A stretch of DNA of 64,000 nucleotides from Pontiellaceae bacterium B1224 (GTDB taxonomy: Bacteria > Verrucomicrobiota > Kiritimatiellia > Kiritimatiellales > Pontiellaceae), in contig JAROBA010000004.1 of the NCBI GenBank assembly GCA_029432815.1, positions 62,001-126,000 of the forward strand, read 5' to 3'. The translations under genes were made by a program, and so were the position numbers. The notes below the pieces were generated by a model that worked only from the letters and a program-made list of their open reading frames with translations, searched no databases and had not been told where the DNA came from. Shown piece after piece: positions 17,455 through 25,252 of the stretch (positions are counted from its first letter, which is position 1; each line of letters begins with the position of its first letter).

Positions 17455-18437
17455 TTATGAGACCGCTAAGACGCAACGTCGCAAAGAGAGTAGATGAGGC
17501 ATCCTGCCTCATTGCGTTGGCATGTGTAGCCCTGCTTCTCACCGGATGCGAACCGGAAGAGACAAAGGTTTATCCGCAGGATCGCCTGACGGTTGAATAT
17601 TCCGTGGATCGTGACTCGATCATGATCGGCGATCCGGTTGAGTTGATCGTGACGGCATTGTTCCCGACCAACGGCACGCTGAATCTTCCAGAGATTGGAA
17701 ATGAGAAGGATGTCGTGTTGCTTTCCAGAGATTGGACGGACGTGCTACGGGAGGACGGACTGACTCAATCTGAAAGCCGCTATTCCATTACCTCGTTCCG
17801 CCTCGGTGAACATCTGGTTTCCACCGGCATGATTTCCTGCGCTGTGGGTGAGCAGCTTTTCACCACCAACTTCCCGGCTGTTACTCTGCAGGTCAGCTCA
17901 TCTTTGAATGAAGAAAGCAGCTCTGAAATTGCTGACATTAAAGGAATACAGAAGCTCCCGGGTCGAATTCCAAAATGGATCTGGATTGTGCTGGGTTCTG
18001 CCGTCGTCGCCTTTCTGATCGGTTTGATTACTTCCAAACTATGGAAGAACCGCGAGACCCTAATCCCAAGCGCTCCGCCGATTCCTCCAGATGTGATCGC
18101 TTTCCAGGCATTGGAAGCCCTGAAGAACCGGGGCCTGCTGGAAAAGGATGAGTGCAACCCGTTCTACACGGAACTGTCGCTGATTCTTCGCACCTACCTT
18201 GAAGGCCGCTTCAAGCTCAATGCGCCAGACGAAACCACTGAAGAAATTGTGTCCGAACTGAGTAAATCTCCCGATCTCAGCGGACCGCAGCAGAGCATAC
18301 TCCAGGACTTTATGCGTCAGGCCGACATGGTGAAATTTGCCAAAGGCCACCCCGACCGCACTACGATGGAATCTGCCTTCTCCACCACGAAGCAGTTTGT
18401 TGTAGAGACTAAAAACCAGACGAATCAAAATCAATGA
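17451..18437 (+). CDS. DUF4381-like membrane lipoprotein of the Bat operon
   Basis: A 328-aa protein. The N-terminus contains a hydrophobic stretch and the lipobox ALLLTGCE (Cys about residue 33). About 120 periplasmic residues follow with a BatD-like beta domain (VEYSVDRDSIMIGDPVELIVTA), then one transmembrane helix (about 175-195: WIWIVLGSAVVAFLIGLI). The cytoplasmic C-terminus carries the DUF4381 pattern PPDVIAFQALEALKNRGLL and YTELSLILRTYLEGRFKLNAPDETTEEI. The first 30 residues are encoded partly by dispersed repeats (17458-17512). It overlaps DUF58 and the next gene by 4 bp each. Three palindrome copies or near-copies lie inside (17686, 17723, 18102). Confidence 0.8.
   Translation: MIMRPLRRNVAKRVDEASCLIALACVALLLTGCEPEETKVYPQDRLTVEYSVDRDSIMIGDPVELIVTALFPTNGTLNLPEIGNEKDVVLLSRDWTDVLREDGLTQSESRYSITSFRLGEHLVSTGMISCAVGEQLFTTNFPAVTLQVSSSLNEESSSEIADIKGIQKLPGRIPKWIWIVLGSAVVAFLIGLITSKLWKNRETLIPSAPPIPPDVIAFQALEALKNRGLLEKDECNPFYTELSLILRTYLEGRFKLNAPDETTEEIVSELSKSPDLSGPQQSILQDFMRQADMVKFAKGHPDRTTMESAFSTTKQFVVETKNQTNQNQ
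17458..17512. repeat. Two short dispersed repeats inside the signal-peptide region of the DUF4381-like gene
   Basis: First a run of AAGACGCAACGTCGCAAAGAG words (17467-17487), then a perfect hairpin ATGAGGCA-TCC-TGCCTCAT at 17494-17512. Together they encode the residues before the hydrophobic core (R-P-L-R-R-N-V-A-K-R, then D-E-A-S-C-L-I). Confidence 0.65.
17686..17700. repeat. TTCCAR-NSN-YTGGAA palindrome, intragenic
   Basis: TTCCAGAGATTGGAA, second frame (L-P-E-I-G-N). A one-mismatch copy, TTCCAGAGATTGGAC, begins 37 bp later at 17723. Confidence 0.85.
18102..18116. repeat. TTCCAR-NSN-YTGGAA palindrome, intragenic
   Basis: TTCCAGGCATTGGAA, first frame (F-Q-A-L-E). A weaker copy, TTCCAAACTATGGAA, lies at 18032-18046. 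Confidence 0.85.
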
Positions 18438-19396
18438 CCCTCGCACATCCATATTTTCTGTTACTGCTCCTGGTGATTCCGGTCCTGTTATGGCTTCGGC
18501 TTTTCATGGTTCGGAAACAGTCGATGCAGTTCAGCAGCAGTGTGGTGCTTAAAGGGCTCCCGAAGAGTTGGCGCATCCGACTGCAACCGCTCATTCCGCT
18601 TTTTTATACACTCGGGCTCATTTGCCTGATCGTTGCCCTTGCCCGCCCGCAGCGCGGATTGGACGACAGCCGAGTGCGTACGGAAGCGGTGGATATTATT
18701 CTGCTGATGGACCTTTCCGGGTCGATGGACACTCAGGATTTCCAGAAGTTTGGCCGACGCATGAGCCGCCTCGATGCGTCCAAGGAAGTCATTACGCGCT
18801 TTCTTGAAAACCGGCCCGACGACCGGATCGGGATGGTGGCGTTTGCCTCGGTGCCCTACGCAATTGCGCCGCTGACCCTCGACCACGGCTGGCTGGTCCA
18901 GCGCATGGAAGGACTGCATACCGGCATGCTCGATGGCAACCGCACGGCGATCGGCGATGGAATGATGTCGGCCATCAACCGCCTGCAGGACAGTGAGGCC
19001 AAAAGTAAAGTGATCATTCTTCTGACCGACGGAGCGAATAACGCGGGAACGGTGTCGCCGGAAAATGCCGCCGCCGTGGCAGAGGCGGTCGGCGTTAAGA
19101 TATACACCATCGGAGCCGGCGGTGCCCGCACCGGATTCTTCATGCAGCGCCAGGAAGTCGACGAAGATTCGCTCAAAAAAATTGCCGCAACAACGCAGGC
19201 TAAATTCTACCGTGCCAAGGATCTCGAAACCCTCGAGGCGGTTTATGGAGAAATCGATCTGCTTGAAAAAACGGAGATTGAAGTGGAACGCTTTACCCGT
19301 TTCGAAGAAGCATCAAAAGTTTGGCTTATTATGGGCATCCTGTTCCTTGGTCTGGAACAGTTACTGGGACTCAGCAGAATCGGGAGACTCCCCTAA
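18434..19396 (+). CDS. batA: VWA-domain membrane protein, BatA-type
   Basis: A 320-aa protein with two N-terminal transmembrane helices (about residues 8-25 and 55-75), a periplasmic-side VWA domain and a C-terminal helix (VWLIMGILFLGLEQLLGL). The MIDAS motif is intact: LLMDLSGSMD, T in GNRTAIGDGMM and LLTDGANNAG. In Bacteroides and Francisella, Bat proteins affect oxidative-stress tolerance and surface integrity; the exact role is unresolved. ATG overlaps the previous gene by 4 bp and TAA overlaps the next ATG by one base. Confidence 0.9.
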   Translation: MTLAHPYFLLLLLVIPVLLWLRLFMVRKQSMQFSSSVVLKGLPKSWRIRLQPLIPLFYTLGLICLIVALARPQRGLDDSRVRTEAVDIILLMDLSGSMDTQDFQKFGRRMSRLDASKEVITRFLENRPDDRIGMVAFASVPYAIAPLTLDHGWLVQRMEGLHTGMLDGNRTAIGDGMMSAINRLQDSEAKSKVIILLTDGANNAGTVSPENAAAVAEAVGVKIYTIGAGGARTGFFMQRQEVDEDSLKKIAATTQAKFYRAKDLETLEAVYGEIDLLEKTEIEVERFTRFEEASKVWLIMGILFLGLEQLLGLSRIGRLP

Positions 19397-20394
19397 TGAA
19401 ATGGAATAATCCAGATATCCTGATGTGGCTGCTGGCCCTGCTGCCGCTGTTCTTGATTACGGGACTGATGCTGAAGCGCCGCGTGAATCTGCTGAAACGC
19501 ATGGCGGATCAAGGCTTGTGGTCCACAATGCTTCCTCTGTTTTCTCCTCGGCGGCTGCGGTTTAAGAACCTGGTGCGCATTCTTGTGCTTGCACTGGTTA
19601 TTACCGCACTGGCCCGCCCGCAATGGGGCTTTAAGTGGGAAGAGGTGAAGCAGCGCGGACTGAGTATTCTCGTGGCCCTCGACACATCTAAAAGCATGCT
19701 GGCTCAAGACATTAAACCCAACCGCCTGCAACAGGCCAAATGGGGTGTGCGCGATCTGGTAAAAGAACTCCGCGGCGACCGGATTGGCATTGTGGCATTT
19801 TCCGGTGATGCATTCCTGCAGTGCCCGGCCACCATCGACTATGCCGCTTTTCTGATGATGCTCGACGATATTTATGCCGGCATCGTACCCATCGGCGGTA
19901 CCGACTTTTTCCGAGCCTTGGAAACTTCGATTGAAAGTTTTGAAAAGGCCGAAGAAACGCAGGCCGATAAAGTAATCATCCTGATCTCAGATGGTGAAAG
20001 CACAACCGGAGATCCGCTGGCCCTGTTGCCTCGGCTGAAGGAAGAGAAGATCCGGGTATATGCCATTGGTGTCGGCACCAAACAGGGAGAACTCATTCAG
20101 ACCTCTGATGGATTTGTGAAAGATAAAGAAGGCAATGTCGTTAAGAGTTCGCTGAATGAAAATCTACTGGAACGCATAGCCTTTGAGACCGGAGGATTCT
20201 ATGTCCGGTCGGCCCCGGGCGACTTCGGGCTGGAACGCGTTTACCAGCAAGGCATCGCCGAGCTGCAGCGCGAAGACCGCGAGTCGCGTGTATCGAAAAG
20301 CTGGACCGAACGGTTTCAGTGGTTTGTCGGCGCAGCCATTCTGCTGCTGATTCTCGAAGCGATTATCCGACCCATCAAATGGAGGAGTCGATAA
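19396..20394 (+). CDS. batB: VWA-domain membrane protein, BatB-type
   Basis: Starting at ATG 19396 (TAATG overlap with batA) the protein is 332 aa. It has two N-terminal transmembrane segments (WLLALLPLFLITGLML and LVRILVLALVITALA), a VWA domain with MIDAS VALDTSKSML, the second metal ligand region GGTDFFRALE and ILISDGESTTG, and a C-terminal helix (FVGAAILLLILEAII). BatA and BatB are paralogous and usually adjacent, as here, and probably interact in the membrane. A near-copy of the palindrome (19909, arm TTCCGA) reads F-R-A-L-E. Confidence 0.9.
   Translation: MKWNNPDILMWLLALLPLFLITGLMLKRRVNLLKRMADQGLWSTMLPLFSPRRLRFKNLVRILVLALVITALARPQWGFKWEEVKQRGLSILVALDTSKSMLAQDIKPNRLQQAKWGVRDLVKELRGDRIGIVAFSGDAFLQCPATIDYAAFLMMLDDIYAGIVPIGGTDFFRALETSIESFEKAEETQADKVIILISDGESTTGDPLALLPRLKEEKIRVYAIGVGTKQGELIQTSDGFVKDKEGNVVKSSLNENLLERIAFETGGFYVRSAPGDFGLERVYQQGIAELQREDRESRVSKSWTERFQWFVGAAILLLILEAIIRPIKWRSR
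19909..19923. repeat. Near-copy of the palindrome, intragenic
   Basis: TTCCGAGCCTTGGAA in batB, first frame (F-R-A-L-E). One transition in the left arm. Confidence 0.7.
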
Positions 20395-21362
20395 TGAAAT
20401 TATCTCCATTGAAGATTTCAGATTGCCGATTGCCGATCAAATGCCTCGATGTACACCGTGTAGCCAAATCGGCAATGCCGATACGTTTATCCATCATCGC
20501 GATTTTCAGTATACTGACACTGACCGTTCAGGCCGAAGACACGCCGCGCTCTTCTATGCGAAAAGGATTAAAGGCGTATAAGGCCGGCGACTACACCAAC
20601 GCAATTGAGCATCTTGAAAAAACGGCGTTGGAATTTCCAGACATTGGAAACTATGACTTAGGCAATGCGCAGTATCGCGCGGGCGATTTTGAAGCCGCAG
20701 CAAATTCCTTCAACGAGGCACTTCGCACATCGGATCTGGAGCTGCAGGCCAAGGCCTATTTCAACCGCGGCAATGCCCTGCTGGCTCGCACGACGGCGCT
20801 GACCAAAACCGAAGAGATCAGCCTCGCCATTGAATTGTCGTTTCAGGCGATGGATATGTATGAGAAGGCCATCCTGCTGCAGCCGGAAGATCTGCTGGCC
20901 AAGCAGAATTTTGAGCGGGCGCAGCAGCTGCGACTGAAACTCGAATATAATTTGGGCCGCTGGTACTTTGATCAGGCGGAAGAGCTGCTGCCGCAATTTA
21001 AAGCGAAGGATGCTAAGAAAAATTATCAGCTGGCGAAAAAGCAGTTTAATCACATTCTGGAGAACGTGAATCCGAACCACGCCGAGTCGCAACAGTTTCT
21101 TCCGAAAATCGATGAGCGTCTGGAAATGCTGGCCCTCGCAGTGGAAGCCGCAGAGATCGACTTGAAGACGGCTCTTCAGTATATTGCCGATTATCAGTAC
21201 ATGCTCGCCGCCCAGCGGTTGACAACGGAGACCGATGAGCGAAAATATGCATTCGATTTAAAACCCGATTTGAAGAAACGATACGAAGAGGTCATTAAAA
21301 AAAACCAGGAGATCCTGAAGATTATCCAGGACCTGTTCCCAACAACAAATATTGCCCAATGA
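20394..21362 (+). CDS. TPR-repeat exported protein of the Bat operon
   Basis: ATG 20394 follows GGAGGAG and overlaps the batB stop by one base. The protein is 322 aa with an unusually long N-terminal region. A repeat-derived segment (residues about 6-13, I-S-D-C-R-L-P-I) comes first, then a signal-peptide core (RLSIIAIFSILTLTVQA) near residue 45. After cleavage there are at least three TPR-like helical pairs (KGLKAYKAGDYTNAIEHLEK, NAQYRAGDFEAAANSFNEAL, AYFNRGNALL) and a long C-terminal helical part. In Bat operons TPR proteins such as BatC sit beside VWA proteins and probably serve as scaffolds in the periplasm. MPIRLSI (ATG 20478) would give a more ordinary signal peptide and is a possible alternative start. 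Confidence 0.8.
   Translation: MKLSPLKISDCRLPIKCLDVHRVAKSAMPIRLSIIAIFSILTLTVQAEDTPRSSMRKGLKAYKAGDYTNAIEHLEKTALEFPDIGNYDLGNAQYRAGDFEAAANSFNEALRTSDLELQAKAYFNRGNALLARTTALTKTEEISLAIELSFQAMDMYEKAILLQPEDLLAKQNFERAQQLRLKLEYNLGRWYFDQAEELLPQFKAKDAKKNYQLAKKQFNHILENVNPNHAESQQFLPKIDERLEMLALAVEAAEIDLKTALQYIADYQYMLAAQRLTTETDERKYAFDLKPDLKKRYEEVIKKNQEILKIIQDLFPTTNIAQ
20407..20500. repeat. Short inverted/tandem repeat with GATTGCCGAT words at the 5' end of the TPR gene
   Basis: GATTGCCGATTGCCGAT near 20418-20436 is mirrored by AATCGGCAATGCCGAT about 40 bp further on. The arms are complementary, and the element lies within the first 35 codons of the gene. Confidence 0.55.
20635..20649. repeat. TTCCAR-NSN-YTGGAA palindrome, intragenic
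   Basis: TTCCAGACATTGGAA in the TPR gene, second frame (F-P-D-I-G-N). Confidence 0.85.
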
Positions 21363-21898
21363 AGATTAGCCTTTCCATTCTACTGACTGCCCTGGCGGCT
21401 GCGGTTTCTGCGCAGGACATCGAGGTTGATATTGATTCAACGTATTTTCATCCTGCCGCCAGCATGTATGTTCAGGGCAATTCCGCCGGTGCGAGTAATC
21501 TGGTCTACACCGGTCTTGCCCAATTTCCCGACAATGGAAAACTGCTCCGTCTGAAGGAACTGCTGGACCAGCAGCAGGAACAGGAAAATCAAGATCAGAA
21601 CCAGGACCAGCAGGACCAACAAGACCAGCAGGATCAAGAGGACCAACAGGATCAGCAGGACCAACAGGATCAGCAGGATCAAGAGCAAGACCAACAAAAT
21701 CAGAACCAGCAGGATCAGGAGCAACAGGATCAGGAGCAACAGGAGGCGGATGCTCAGCAACCGCCTCCCAGCGCGGAAAAGATGAGCCAGGATGAAGCGG
21801 AACGACTGTTGGAGGCCATGAAGCAGGATGAAGAGAATAAACGTCTTCAACTGCATCCGGTGATGGGCGCTCCAGTTAAAGTAGACAAAGATTGGTAA
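21359..21898 (+). CDS. Exported Asp/Gln-repeat protein of the Bat operon
   Basis: A 179-aa protein with signal peptide MKISLSILLTALAAAVSAQ, about 55 ordinary residues (YVQGNSAGASNLVYTGLAQFP, which resembles one TPR unit), then an extreme low-complexity tract from about residue 75 to 128 made almost only of D, Q, E and N (units such as D-Q-Q). It ends with a conserved-looking tail SQDEAERLLEAMKQDEENKRLQL, similar to the end of BatC-type proteins, where EAERLLNAL-type sequences follow an acidic/glutamine-rich linker. The start overlaps the previous stop (ATGA). The acidic tract may act as a flexible spacer or bind cations; this is speculation. Confidence 0.75.
   Translation: MKISLSILLTALAAAVSAQDIEVDIDSTYFHPAASMYVQGNSAGASNLVYTGLAQFPDNGKLLRLKELLDQQQEQENQDQNQDQQDQQDQQDQEDQQDQQDQQDQQDQEQDQQNQNQQDQEQQDQEQQEADAQQPPPSAEKMSQDEAERLLEAMKQDEENKRLQLHPVMGAPVKVDKDW
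21580..21755 (+). repeat. Imperfect 9-bp tandem repeat (CAGGACCAA-type) encoding D/Q
   Basis: About 18 units of CAGGACCAA, CAGGATCAG, CAAGACCAG and similar, all in frame and all encoding Gln-Asp-Gln or close variants. Expansion and contraction by slippage would keep the frame. The boundaries are approximate. Confidence 0.8.
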
Positions 21899-21899
21899 A

Positions 21900-22012
21900 A
21901 CGAATTTCGAATAACGAACAGGGAATGATGAATTTCGAGGGAATACAACAGGGCTGGATGGCAAGGAAACTTCGTAATTCGATATTCCTTGTTCTCTGCT
22001 CGTTATTCGTAA
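21900..22012. repeat. MITE-like inverted repeat at the batC-like/batD-like junction
   Basis: TTTCGAATAACGAACAGGGAAT near the left end is mirrored by ATTCCTTGTTCTCTGCTCGTTATTCGTAA near the right end; the two arms are largely complementary. The element starts directly after the upstream stop codon. Its right arm encodes the hydrophobic core of the next signal peptide (N-S-I-F-L-V-L-C-S-L-F-V-S). Confidence 0.6.
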
Positions 22013-23727
22013 GTGCGGGCACCGCACTTGCGGCGGATGTACAGATGACGATTGATCGCGAACTGATCAGTCTTCTCGACCGAGCGGTTCTGAAAGTCGA
22101 ATTCATTAACGCCAGCGGAAAGGCGCTGGATATTCCCCCGGTGGATGGCCTGAAGATTCAATATCAGGGGCAGAGCTCAGAGACGCGCATCGTGAATATG
22201 AAGCGCACTTCAAAGGTGATTCATACCTATATCATCACACCTTCAAAAGTCGGCGACTACACCATCGGCCCGGTGACCGCACACTATAAAGGTGGAGAAA
22301 AGGAACTCTCGGCCCAGCTCCGGGTCATCAAACCCGCCGACGACAAAGAAGCGCAGGAAATTTCCGAGCTGATGTATTCGGAAATCACCAGTGATCGCGA
22401 TGCGCCCCATGTGCATGAACCGTTCAACCTGACCCTGAAAGTTTTTATCCGGGACGGCGTTCAGATTGATGGAAATTTTGCGCTTCGCGGCGGGATGCCG
22501 GAAAACGGGATGGACGGCGAACTGCAGTGGAGAGTGACGGGCCGCGACCGAGCGGAAATAGACGGTTCAATTTTCACGGTCCACACGCTTACGGCGACGG
22601 CAAAAACCCTGACGGCCGGTACCTTTACGTTCCAGCCGCAGGTTCAGATGAATGTCATCATCCCGCGTCAGAATCGCCGCTCCTACGGCTTCGACGATCC
22701 GTTCTTCGGCGACTTTTTCGGGCGGCAGGAAACCCGCCCCTTTGTGCTGGATTGCAATAAACTGGAGGTCGATGTGCGGGCCGTTCCAATGGCTGGAAGA
22801 CCGGAAAGTTTTACCGGTGGTGTCGGCATTTTTGATTTTGATGTGGAAGTTGGACCCAAACAGGTGAAAGCGGGTGAACCGATTACCATCAAAACCCGTA
22901 TTCGCGGCGAAGGCAACCTTTCGCAGATCACGCCGCCGACCATTGAAGAAAGTCACGAGTTTAAACTATATGATGCGCGAACGGTGGCGACCGATAATCC
23001 GAACGAAGTAAAGTTTGAGCAGGTGTTGATTCCCAAGTCGGACAGCGTCACGAATGTTCCTGCGATTTCGTTCTCCTATTTCAACACCAAGACCACCGAC
23101 TTCCGCACCATTAAACAGGGCCCCTTCCCCATTTCGGTTGAGGCGGTTCCGCAGCAAACAGCTCAGGTGATTGCCACCGTCCCAAGCACTATTCAACAGG
23201 AAACCAAAATTCTCGGCCGTGATATTGTATATCTGAAGCCCATGCCGACTGTCTGGAGCCGAACCACAGAACTGCCCTGGTATCGAAAGATAACATTCCA
23301 GGCCCTGTTGGCCCTGCCCGCCCTGCTTCTATTGCTGGTATCGGGCTCCACGGCTCGTAGAAACCGGCTGTCGAACAACGTGGCACTGGCCCGCCGCCAA
23401 CAGGCACCAAAGGCCGCCCGCAAACAGGTGCAGCTGGCGGAACAGGCTTTGCGCAAAAGGGATGAAGCTGCCTTCTACGAAGCGCTATGGAATGCGATGG
23501 CGGAATATTTCGGTCATCGGCTGAACCTGGCTCCCGGCGAAGTTTCGATGCAGGCGGTGCTTAAATCGTTTCCCGCTGAACAGGCCGCCATTGAAACGCT
23601 GTTCAACAGCGTCGAACAGCGGCGCTACGGCATTAAGCCGGATCGCTCAAATTCGAAAGACGAGATGAAAGCGTTGCTGAATCAACTGACGACCACACTG
23701 AAAAAATGTGAAAGGATTAAGCTATGA
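21958..23727 (+). CDS. BatD-like oxygen-tolerance protein
   Basis: From ATG 21958 the protein is 589 aa. The frame is open back to TTG 21892, but the extra residues come from a dispersed repeat. The signal peptide is MARKLRNSIFLVLCSLFVSAGTALA. It has several beta-sandwich repeats in the periplasm, including LLDRAVLKVEFINASGKALD, TPSKVGDYTIGPVTAHYKGG and FDVEVGPKQVKAGEPITIKTRIRGEGNLS. A single transmembrane helix near residue 470 (FQALLALPALLLLLVSGS) precedes a cytoplasmic helical tail (ALRKRDEAAFYEALWNAMAEYFGHRL). This is the BatD (PF13584) layout. It overlaps the next gene by 4 bp. A palindrome variant lies at 22784. Confidence 0.85.
   Translation: MARKLRNSIFLVLCSLFVSAGTALAADVQMTIDRELISLLDRAVLKVEFINASGKALDIPPVDGLKIQYQGQSSETRIVNMKRTSKVIHTYIITPSKVGDYTIGPVTAHYKGGEKELSAQLRVIKPADDKEAQEISELMYSEITSDRDAPHVHEPFNLTLKVFIRDGVQIDGNFALRGGMPENGMDGELQWRVTGRDRAEIDGSIFTVHTLTATAKTLTAGTFTFQPQVQMNVIIPRQNRRSYGFDDPFFGDFFGRQETRPFVLDCNKLEVDVRAVPMAGRPESFTGGVGIFDFDVEVGPKQVKAGEPITIKTRIRGEGNLSQITPPTIEESHEFKLYDARTVATDNPNEVKFEQVLIPKSDSVTNVPAISFSYFNTKTTDFRTIKQGPFPISVEAVPQQTAQVIATVPSTIQQETKILGRDIVYLKPMPTVWSRTTELPWYRKITFQALLALPALLLLLVSGSTARRNRLSNNVALARRQQAPKAARKQVQLAEQALRKRDEAAFYEALWNAMAEYFGHRLNLAPGEVSMQAVLKSFPAEQAAIETLFNSVEQRRYGIKPDRSNSKDEMKALLNQLTTTLKKCERIKL
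22784..22798. repeat. TTCCAR-NSN-YTGGAA palindrome, intragenic
   Basis: TTCCAATGGCTGGAA in the batD-like gene, second frame (V-P-M-A-G-R). Confidence 0.85.
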
Positions 23728-24455
23728 GATGGATAAAGAACATCATAGTGGCCCTCCTGCTCAGCAGTTTTTCGGTTCAGGCACAGGACGAATCATTCAG
23801 AAAAGCACAAACGGCCTATGATGACGGCCGCTACGCGGAAGCCATTCTGCTGTATGACAGCCTGCTCAAAGACGGGCTGAATAATCCTGAAATACACTAC
23901 AACCTGGGTAATGCCTGCTTTAAAGACAGCGACCTGCCCAAAGCCATTCTGCATTATCGAAAAGCATGGTATGACCTGCCGCGCGACCCGGACATCGTGG
24001 CAAACCTTCATTTTGCCTTGAATGCAGCCGGGGCCATCGAACACAGCCCGGGCTTTGCGGAACGCATACTGTTCACCCTGTCTTATCAGGAATGGATTCT
24101 GGTCGCCACGGCCGGTTATCTTCTGCTGAGTTTCCTGCTGCTGCTCATCATTATCTCGAAGCGATCCAGAAGACTTCTGTTTAAACTCTGCCTCATTCCC
24201 GGCCTGCTGATTCTGCTGTCCACCTTTGGCTGGCTGCAATGGAGGCAGCTGCAGGCCAATCCGGAATGGGTGGTTTCAAAAACCGAAGCCACGGCACTGT
24301 TCGGTCCGGTGGACGGCAGCACCGCCCACTTCAAACTTCCGATCGGTGCGCTGGTTCAACAAAGCAATATTGACCCGAAAGGTTGGATCGAAGTGGAATA
24401 TGACGGAAAAAAAGGGTGGCTGAAGAATGAATATATAACTCCAGTTTCGCCTTGA
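23724..24455 (+). CDS. TPR and SH3-like membrane protein, BatE-type
   Basis: A 243-aa protein and the last gene of the Bat operon. Signal peptide IIVALLLSSFSVQA, two TPR units (FRKAQTAYDDGRYAEAILLYDSLL and NPEIHYNLGNACFKDSDLPKAILHYRKA), then two transmembrane helices (about 115-140 and 150-170) and a C-terminal SH3-like domain (ATALFGPVDGSTAHFKLPIGALV, GWIEVEYDGKKGWLKNEYI). This domain order matches BatE-type proteins. The SH3-like part should face the periplasm and could bind peptidoglycan or a partner protein. Confidence 0.85.
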   Translation: MRWIKNIIVALLLSSFSVQAQDESFRKAQTAYDDGRYAEAILLYDSLLKDGLNNPEIHYNLGNACFKDSDLPKAILHYRKAWYDLPRDPDIVANLHFALNAAGAIEHSPGFAERILFTLSYQEWILVATAGYLLLSFLLLLIIISKRSRRLLFKLCLIPGLLILLSTFGWLQWRQLQANPEWVVSKTEATALFGPVDGSTAHFKLPIGALVQQSNIDPKGWIEVEYDGKKGWLKNEYITPVSP

Positions 24456-24493
24456 TATTCCCCCCATTGAGGTAGTTAATCGCTGACTTGACT

Positions 24494-24715
24494 ATGAAAC
24501 AGAAAAACACGCCATTCCGACCAAACGCCATGCTCTGGTGGGTTGCTATTTTTGCCCTCATTTTATCGGGCGCCCTCTACTATTTTCTCGGTACACAAGC
24601 CGAGATTGATGTCTCAATACGGCAGGCCCGTATGGCTATTCTGCTCATTGGAATTGTTATTGCCGGGGTTTGCCTGATTGCCGGCACTGCCAGTCGCTGG
24701 TTCTATCCGAAATAA
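24494..24715 (+). CDS. Small two-helix membrane protein, 73 aa
   Basis: Two hydrophobic segments (about residues 14-33 and 46-66) joined by a short polar loop (QAEIDVSIRQAR), with positively charged ends. I recognise no family. ATG 24494 is preferred over TTG 24488. There is no convincing Shine-Dalgarno sequence, so confidence is moderate. It lies 38 bp after the batE-like gene, but nothing ties it to the operon. Confidence 0.5.
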   Translation: MKQKNTPFRPNAMLWWVAIFALILSGALYYFLGTQAEIDVSIRQARMAILLIGIVIAGVCLIAGTASRWFYPK

Positions 24716-24723
24716 CCCCTCGT

Positions 24724-24765
24724 TTCCACACCCTGGAACGGAACCATTTTTTCCAATCTCTGGAA
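24724..24765. repeat. Two variant palindromes before the 85-aa gene
   Basis: TTCCACACCCTGGAA (24724-24738, two arm changes) and TTCCAATCTCTGGAA (24751-24765, one). The second ends just before the GGAG that serves the GTG start at 24778. Confidence 0.8.
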
Positions 24766-24777
24766 CTGGAGACTCCT

Positions 24778-25035
24778 GTGAAAGCTGATATTGAATGGGT
24801 TGATAAACTCGACGATGGCGTAAAACGCAAAGTCCGCATTACCTTCACCGGTAAAACCCAAATGAAGTGGCAGACGAAGCGCTCCGATGAAGAGATGTGG
24901 GATTACGACACCCCCCCGACTGCGGAAGACTGGGACGCGATTGAAGAAAAAATCGATATTCTCTACCACCGCCGCCGCCAGCCCTACAAACGCGTTGAAC
25001 TCATAAAAAAACTCCGCAAAGAAGCGGGGCTCTAA
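24778..25035 (+). CDS. Conserved-looking small basic/acidic protein, 85 aa, unknown function
   Basis: The GTG at 24778 is chosen because GGAG lies 6 bases upstream and because the frame before it runs through two palindrome copies. The protein has no signal peptide or membrane segment. It begins KADIEWVDKLDDG, has a beta-like stretch KRKVRITFTGKTQMKWQTKRSDE and an amphipathic helical end (EDWDAIEEKIDILYHRRRQPYKRVELIKKLRK). I do not recognise the family. It is followed after 3 bp by the S4 protein, so the two are probably co-transcribed. Confidence 0.65.
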   Translation: MKADIEWVDKLDDGVKRKVRITFTGKTQMKWQTKRSDEEMWDYDTPPTAEDWDAIEEKIDILYHRRRQPYKRVELIKKLRKEAGL

Positions 25036-25038
25036 GCC

Positions 25039-25251
25039 ATGGATATTCCGATTACCAGCGAATATATCGAGCTCTGCAAACTGCTCAAGCTTGCAAATCT
25101 GGTGATGTCCGGCGGAGAGGGAAAAGAAGTTGTGGCGCAGGAAATGGTGCAGGTCGACGGACAGCTCGAAACCCGCAAGCGCTGCAAAATCAGAGCTGGC
25201 CAAACCGTTGAGTTCGCCGGCGAAACCATCCACGTTGTCAGCACAACCTAA
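25039..25251 (+). CDS. S4-domain RNA-binding protein, YbcJ-type
   Basis: A 70-aa single-domain protein. It reads IELCKLLKLANLVMSGGEGKEVV, then VQVDGQLETRKRCKIRAGQTVEF, which is the S4 alpha-L RNA-binding fold seen in YbcJ and in the S4 domains of RluB and RsuA. Such small proteins bind structured RNA, often rRNA, but their role is poorly defined. It sits between a short unknown gene and a strong terminator. Confidence 0.85.
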   Translation: MDIPITSEYIELCKLLKLANLVMSGGEGKEVVAQEMVQVDGQLETRKRCKIRAGQTVEFAGETIHVVSTT

Positions 25252-25252
25252 A

